From assembly GCA_922989275.2 (NCBI GenBank), contig OV277871.1, positions 61,153,848 to 61,217,847 of the forward strand: DNA of 64,000 nt, in the 5' to 3' direction. The position numbers were made by a program, and so were the translations under genes. The notes beneath the pieces were generated by a model that worked only from the letters and a program-made list of their open reading frames with translations, did no database searches and had not been told where the DNA came from. Shown piece after piece: positions 57,724 through 64,000 of the stretch (within the stretch, counting starts at the first letter, position 1; the number at the start of each line of letters is the position of its first letter). Origin of the DNA: Gari tellinella (taxonomy: Eukaryota; Mollusca; Bivalvia; Cardiida; Psammobiidae).

Positions 57724-58109
57724 GTACGTACACCATATGTAACTTTGACATATGTGTCAGGTTAGGGCGGTGTTTAAACTTTAAGCTGTCAAATTCCAAA
57801 AATAAATTTCAGCGTGTGTGTGATTACAGTTTGATGATTTCTATATGTTTCATCACTTTGACAATGAATAGAAACGTGATATTTTAATACGACTTTATGG
57901 AATGGTTATAATTGTATTGCTCCATTATTTATTGATTTGAGTTCTATATACCGAGGCAACCACACAGTGACACACGGAGTTGGTGTCAAAAATATTAATG
58001 CTTGTCATTATGAATGGAAACGAGGGACTTTTTTTTGAAAGCAACAGACAAGACAGCAGGTCCAGATGGCAGCATAGAAATGCGGGACGATGTGAACTTC
58101 CGCCGATGT
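57724..58109. other. Possible intron, no features
   Basis: Mixed sequence following the candidate splice donor. No repeat or gene seen. Confidence 0.3.
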
Positions 58110-58952
58110 GGGGTGCCGGACGTTTCGGTAAATGACCAGTTCGGTAAATTGATTTTATATAGTGAAAGGTCTGGACGTTTCGGTAAAAAGGTAAATTATA
58201 GTAATTAAATGTTTATGTACCTGTATATCACACATTGTGCTTGATCAATAACTGATAGATAGATAGATAGATAGATAGATTTATTTCGGTAAAAAGTGTA
58301 CATAACGATTTACAGACGTTTCGGTAAATGACCAGTTCGGTAAATTGATTTTATATAGTGAAAGTCTGGACGTTTCGGTAAAAAGGTAAATTATAGTAAT
58401 TATAGTATTAAGTATATCGCACCTCTCTCGGTAACAATGAGATTGTGGCACAGTGTTTGTGCCAAGTTTGCAGGGTTGTTTTAGTATGTGTTGATCCTGA
58501 TCTACCAACAGATACAATTTTTCGGCCTGTTTACAAAACGAAATAAGGGCATGTGAAAGGGGTAAAAATAACTTGATTTCTTCAATAATTTTTTTTTCAT
58601 TTCTTCTATAAGGAGATGAGATTATTGTTACATCTCAAAATAATTGAGAACTAAAAAAACAAAATTTACATTTCCTTCATAACCGACTTTAATGCCCCAA
58701 TTCGGCATAGAAATTTTACCAATTCCAGAACTAGATCGTATAGTTTGGACCCAACCCATTTGAAAGACGTTACAAGGTACAAGTGATTAGAGATCAAGCG
58801 CCATCAGTTATTGATCTAGCGAAAGGTGTGATATACAGACCTGTACATAAACCTATAATTACTATAATTTACCTTTTTACCGAAACGTCCAGACTTTCAC
58901 TATATAAAATCAATTTACCGAACTGGTCATTTACCGAAACGTCCGTCACCCT
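58110..58952. mobile_element. TIR element (MITE-like), 0.84 kb
   Basis: GGTGCCGGACGTTTCGGTAA at the left and the inverse of GGTGACGGACGTTTCGGTAA at the right. Inverted similarity runs about 100 bp (GACCAGTTCGGTAAATTGAT, GTCTGGACGTTTCGG, TAAATTATAGTAATTA). A third copy of this arm lies inside at 58312-58402, next to a (GATA)n run at 58256-58280. No coding capacity. The target duplication is not clear. Confidence 0.75.
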
Positions 58953-59372
58953 ACATAACATGGCAAAGCATAATTAAAGCAAAACATACAAGAACCATGT
59001 AATGCGCACTAGAAACCAAGGATAACACAAAAAAGGAAAAATATTTTCCTTATTTCCATTGTGGTCCTTGATTCTAGTGGCAAGACACAGAGAGTCACGG
59101 TAAATTATTATAAATAAATATCACAGATAGTATCTTAAATTAAAGTATCACAGAAGCTGAAAGTTAGTCAATTTCAGAATGACTAGACCATGTTCACAAA
59201 TTAACGCAGCAGAGTGTCAGAACAAATCATAAAAATAATGATAAAATGAAACAAACCTATCTTAATTAACACAGATATATCAGAAGGCAAATGAATAAAA
59301 CTTATCAAGTAAAGAACTTATTCTTTAGCTAACAAGAAGTTTTTGACATCAAATCTAAATTGAGTGGAAGAT
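58953..59372. other. Probable 3' flank of the following LINE
   Basis: No gene. It lies directly downstream of the minus-strand LINE's last codons and may be its 3' untranslated region. Confidence 0.35.
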
Positions 59373-60424
59373 TTACTCACTCTTAAATTCTGAAGAAGAC
59401 CATTCGGGGGCATTCCACAAGTGAACACCTCTGAAAAGAAATGACTTCTTACCAAAGTTGTTGACTCTAGGAATGGCATAGCATCCATTATCAGTAAATG
59501 TAAAAGAAAACGAATCCTCTTGAACGGGAATGGCTGTCATGTTTGACCTTGTACAGCGCTTGTGCACAGAGCTTAAAGGAATAAAATAATCACCAAGATA
59601 TATAGGAGCAGTGCCTTTTGAAATATTATACACGTGTGAAAGGGTTATTTGATCAACTCTTTTTGATACTGGCAACCAGTTGAGGTATTTAAAATGATTA
59701 GTGTCTATCTGTTCCCTAGCAAGTTTAAAACAAAACGGATTAATTTATTTTGAGTTGTTTGAAGTCTGTTTTTCAAGTTTTGAGTAAGAGCTGGGTACCA
59801 AAAACAGCAAGCGTAATCAAAGTGACATTGAATAAGTGCCATGACCAATAGTTTTCTAGTGTGCAAATTTAAATAATGGCTTTTTCTGTACAAAAACTTC
59901 AGTCTACTGTTTGCCTTAGCAATAACTGATCTGGCAATTGCCTCACAAGATAAGAATTGGTCTAAAATAGCACCTAAATACTTTACAGAGGTAGAAGAAT
60001 TAATATGTTGACCATTACAAATTATATCTAAATGTGATTGAGATCTTAATTTAGGTCTAGAACCAAATAGGATTGACTCAGTCTTACCGAGATGAAGAGA
60101 AAGTTTGTTATCAACTAACCATTCACTAACTATATCCAAGTCTTTAGACAGACAACTTTCAATTTGGAAAATATTTTTGCCAGAGACTAAAATACCAGAA
60201 TCATCTGCATACAATAAAAGCTTGTTAGATACAGCACCCGGCATGTCATTAACATAAATTAAAAATAAAAGAGGTCCCAGTATGGAGCCTTGAGGCACGC
60301 CGCATGAGATACCTTCTAGAGAAGAGAATGTTCCTGAAACATCAACTAATTGTTGTCTGTCTGAAAGGTAAGATCTAAACCAGTCAACACTGTACTGGTG
60401 TAAACCCATAGCTTTAAGTTTCAT
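59373..60424 (-). pseudogene. LINE reverse transcriptase, C-terminal half
   Basis: 60424-59705 encodes VDWFRSYLSDRQQ, GISCGVPQGSILGPLLFLIY (motif B), LLLYADDSGIL (YADD, motif C) and a Jockey-superfamily thumb (KYLGAILD, HFDYACCFWYP). A frameshift near 59710 moves the rest (DTNHFKYLNWLPVSKRVDQI and the C-terminal tail) to another frame ending at 59373. The 5' part of the gene is at 61626-62870, separated by a DNA-transposon relic. Confidence 0.9.
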
Positions 60425-60435
60425 AAGTAAGATAT

Positions 60436-61622
60436 ACTCAACAAAATTTCTATTCGGTCACCTTATATTTCATTCCGAAACAGAAATATGAATAAATAAT
60501 AAACCATGTGATTGTGTTACAATGCCAATGTTATCATTTTCGAAACAGATTATCACAATTTGTCGGCTAACAGCTTTCCGTCTAAGCTTAAACAACAACC
60601 TCTGTTAAGGGACCCCAGATTTTGAAAGTCACAGGAGTTCTTAGGCCCAATGTTAGTAATGATTATTGTCCCCGTCAGCTGCAATAACAGTTTCGTATCG
60701 ACTTCTCATAGACGAGAAGAATTCAGCAAAAGTATTGATGACCTAACTTTCTCACACATCGACGACGTCACGCTCCAATGCGTCAACGTTAGGAAGCTGA
60801 GGTAAGGGACGAACGCGTTTCTTGAGAATGTCCCAAACGTGCTCTGTAGCGTTAAACTCATCTGTATCATCGGGTCCAAGCTGTCTGATGATGATTTCGT
60901 CTTTACGTAGCCGTCAGCAGTGACTGCCAACCTCTCGCAGCCGATTACGTACCGTCTTCGGTGTGACGTTACGGTCGTGTTGACCCTTAAGTTGTCTTGC
61001 TGTCCTTGTTACGGGAAGGAATCTGTCTCTCAGATGTGTCACTACAATGTATCGGTCTTAGGGGTGTAGTTATCCGCCAGTTTGGTTTCCTGAGCGTTAT
61101 GCTCTACTTCCGGTGACGTCAAATTTCCGCGTTTTATACCCTAAATGGTATACCCTCAAGTTTCCGGTTAAAAGTTCTAGCCACATGTAAATGGTCGGGA
61201 ATATTCCTAATAAGGAATACACGGAAATTAGTCTTGTTTTGTTTCCACTTCCGGAATTCCTCGATGGTTAAATCTTTTTTGCCGTAAGGATATACCGACG
61301 TACAACATTCCGACGGCTTTGCCCTTCTCTCCGTGTATTATTCTCGCCATTTTAGGTGTTTTTCGGGCTAGGCAGTAATTTGAGATTATACTCGTGTAAT
61401 CTTACGGACAGATACTTTCTTCCATACTCTACACGTCCAAATGAGGCTAAACGAGTCACGTGGTTGTTCTGACGTTCACGAAGTAGGACAACGTGTATAA
61501 ATAAAAAAATAAGCAGCGCTATGACCCTATCATATTGTGTGTAAAATGTCATAAATGTGAACTTAGTATTTAAACACATATGTAGCTTTAAAAAGTGACC
61601 GATTAGAACTTTTGTTAAGTAT
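60436..61622 (-). mobile_element. Deleted Tc1-like element inserted in the LINE
   Basis: The ends are AACAAAATTTCTATTCGGTC on the plus strand at 60440 and its imperfect inverse near 61600 (AACAAAAGTTCTAATCGGTC on the minus strand). The minus strand encodes LRDRFLPV...TPKTVRNRLREVG (second helix-turn-helix of a Tc1 transposase). Shortly after comes FNATEHVWDILKKRVRPLPQ, the C-terminal EHVWD block. The catalytic core between them, including the first two Asp motifs, is deleted. It interrupts the LINE between DTIDHNIL and the KLKAMGL segment. Confidence 0.75.
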
Positions 61623-61625
61623 ATT

Positions 61626-62870
61626 ATGATCAATTGTATCGAAAGCTTTCTGTAAATCGAGGAGTACCATGCCAACCATATTACCTTTATCCATTTGGAA
61701 TCTAATAAAGTCAGATAGATGGATAAGACAAGTCTCTGTAGAAAAGCCTCGTCTAAATCCGGATTGCAAACTACAAAAGCTTATTATCGTTCAAATATGT
61801 TTCAAGTTGATCAAAAATAACCTTTTCAAATACCTTAGATAATATGGTTAGAATGGATACTGGCCTGTAATTACTGACATCTGATTTATCATTTTTCTTA
61901 TACAAAGGAACAACACGTGCTTGTTTCAAATCGTCTGGAACAGAACCCTGGATTATCGATAAATTTATAACATGAGTAAGGGGAAAAGCTATAATGTAAG
62001 CACCATCACGTACAAATCTAGATGGAATGTCATCCAATCCCGTAGCTTTATTAAGACCTAAGTTGTTCAAGTATTTCAAGACTCTATTTTCACTTACCAT
62101 TGAAAATGAAAATTTATTAGGTGTGACAAGTTTTGAAGAATAGTAATCAAACACAAACTTCTGGCCATATTTGTTTAAACACTTTGGAAGCTTTTCAACC
62201 AGACTGGAAGCTATGTTAACATAAAAAGAGTTAAAATGTTTGGCAACATTTAGTTTATCAAAGCAAGTTTCACAATCAATATTGAGACCTATACTGCCAG
62301 CAGAAGAGAATCCCTTTTTAGAAGGCATACCAAGCTCTTTCATAGTTTTCCACAAAGTCTTAGAATCATTCTTATTCTGATTAAGTTTGCTGGAAAAATA
62401 GGTTTTCTTTGCATTATAAATTAAAGACTGTGTTTGATTTCTAAGAATTTTAAAAGCGTTCAAATCAACTTCAGATTTGGATCTCTTAAATAAGTTAAAA
62501 GCTTTATTTCTCTCATTAATGCATTTTAAAATATCAGAAGTAATCCAAGGTTCTGTTCTCTGTTTCAAACGAATTTCTTTAACCGAGGCAATACAATCTA
62601 TTACTGATAAGAAAATGGTTTTAAAATTCATCCAAGCATCTGACACAGTATCAGAGAGAAGAACTGGACTCCATTCTGTTTGCAAAAGAGATTGATGAAA
62701 ATCATCTATGTTATAATTCTTTAAAGATCTAATTTTGACATTGTTATGTTTACCAATGAAATGTTTTGTCATTTTTCTTGTGAAAAATATCATGGAATGA
62801 TCACTTAAACATATATCAACAACTCCACTTTGAGATATTCTGTCTTTTAATGTCTTACAAATGGGTTGGA
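61626..62870 (-). pseudogene. LINE endonuclease end and RT N-terminal half
   Basis: Starts 5'-truncated near 62870 within the endonuclease C-terminus (GVVDICLSDHSMIF; SDH motif) and continues from 62793 as a 340-codon frame. That frame has the linker and RT fingers: GLNKATGLDDIPSRF, QARVVPLYKKND, VSNYRPVSILTILSKVFEKV. A frameshift at about 61770 leads into LQSGFRRGFSTETCLIHLSD and LLDLQKAFDTIDH (motif A, catalytic Asp). The Tc1 relic then interrupts it. With 59373-60424 it makes one inactive Jockey-superfamily copy of about 2.3 kb of its own sequence. Confidence 0.9.
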
Positions 62871-62934
62871 TCTAAACTATACGATCTAGTTCTGGAAATG
62901 GTAAAATGTATATGCCGTATTGGGGCAATTAAGT
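62846..62934 (-). repeat. ~85-bp inverted match to 58682-58768
   Basis: CCAGAACTAGATCGTATAGT and flanking bases match the plus-strand stretch at 58682-58768 in inverse orientation. The match ends where the LINE endonuclease coding becomes recognisable. Confidence 0.6.
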
Positions 62935-64000
62935 CGGTAATGAAGTGGGAAATGGAAAACGGAGAAAAATCAAAGTGAGATTGAGATTTCTTTGAAAGTA
63001 TTTGCAACCCCGATTAGAAGTAGTTCTATGATCAGGATCTACTCTGTAGATAAATTAGAATAAATTGAAAGATAATTAGATCTACTTTGGTTTTGGAAGG
63101 TAGAATGCTAGAATCTGCTTTAAGTTAAGTGAGTAGATCTATATCATTATTGCGTTTCATCAAATATAGAAAAAAATCTATTACGACCAGGATCTACTTG
63201 GCAGGCAGAACACATGAAAATAAAACAAATTATACCTTATGTTAGAATTTACTTTTATTTAAGCGAGTGTACATTTTTGCGTTTCTTCAAATAAAGAAAT
63301 AGATCTAAATCTTTTTTATCTAATAGTTATAATAATATTATTGTAATTGATATTATATTATAATTATTGTCATTAATATGTCATTTCAGCCTAAGTATTT
63401 TTACTATTTTGCACTTTATTAGAACTCAATTCAGACTGGATCCTGTTATCCCGTCACGCATTTAAACAATAATTCACACCTATAAGTGTGTTCTGTAAAT
63501 GCGGCACGTGCCTGTACGCTAGCAGCTAATAAGTTAGTTGAGTATCTTGAATTATTGTTTGCCTTTAATTGGGCCGTCGCTTGTAATAAATTAAGTAACA
63601 ACCTTAACACACCAACAATAAAATAAGATGAGCAATACTAACAGTTACTAAATAAAATAAAAAAGTATTTTTAAAAAAAAGTTTCAGTTTCAGCTTTATA
63701 AGCATATCGGCAACAAAATTGCCTTTGGCTAATTACATAGAGACAAAGAATAACAGGAGGCGCTTCTACGGGGGAAGGTTTTAAAATCTCTTCATTTCGT
63801 TTCGTAAGAGGTATTTGAATACCGGTTACGTACATTATTTTCCATATAGCCTCTGGCTTTCGCATGTATTACAATAGCATGTTGTTCTGAACATGTTCCG
63901 AGCTAATCGCACGTTTAAAGAATCAAAATCGAGCACACCCTCTATATCACGTGACTTCCGCTATCTACCCACATTTTCATAGTTGTTTTGGCGTTCAAGC
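62935..64000. other. AT-rich end of window, no gene seen
   Basis: A repeated AGATCTACTT-type theme (63030-63210) and AT-rich tracts. A 64-codon minus-strand frame at 63671-63865 has normal composition but no start context, splice sites or family resemblance that I can support. CACGTGAC lies at 63952. Confidence 0.4.

Noticed and set aside
63671..63865. 64-codon minus-strand frame near the right edge
   Set aside because: No motif, splice signal or start context distinguishes it from chance.

Overview
This is animal nuclear DNA, very rich in repeats, with no complete host gene that I can support. The likely source is a lophotrochozoan, most probably a bivalve mollusc. That rests on the mix of element types: Tc1-like, Jockey-superfamily LINE, a reverse transcriptase of the kind widespread in corals and bivalves, a bivalve-type tRNA-derived SINE, and AGGTCAAGGTCA-bearing arrays. 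It also rests on the absence of bacterial gene organisation. No species can be named from the sequence.

Layout. Positions 1-22.9 kb are mostly one satellite family: a ~61-bp unit that is itself a dimer of two ~31-bp halves. It is interrupted by a truncated LINE (3.4-5.5 kb), an Academ-like DNA transposon (9174-16130) and a ~0.75-kb insert (18.8-19.5 kb). The array flips orientation near 22,060. At 22.9-35.2 kb a satellite-associated GT-rich segment (R-segment) occurs twice. The second copy is split by a Tc1-like element (27165-34650), which is itself split by a 5,978-bp element (27585-33562). That inner element has long terminal inverted repeats (TIRs) and a 6-bp target duplication, GACGTG. 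Two more copies of this family lie side by side at 36349-41996 and 42003-43677, each flanked by GACGTC. Positions 43.7-48.2 kb hold a run of palindromic hairpin elements with related tips. A 5.9-kb foldback element (49439-55347) has arms built of ~180-bp subrepeats and surrounds a dead LINE. The last 8 kb hold a pogo/Tigger-like transposase tail, a possible first exon of a host gene, a TIR element (58110-58952) and a LINE split by a deleted Tc1 relic (59373-62870).

The only long intact reading frame is the 1,492-codon minus-strand gene at 9982-14460. It is the candidate transposase of an apparently complete transposon with a 3-bp AAC duplication. Joining the flanks restores a normal satellite unit. 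The protein shows N-terminal Cys/His modules, a possible split D-D-E core, a FEN1/XPG-like nuclease with its motifs in order, and a C-terminal CXC-like cysteine cluster.

The observations most worth following are this multidomain transposase, the GACGTC-targeting TIR family, and the covarying hairpin families at 45-48 kb.
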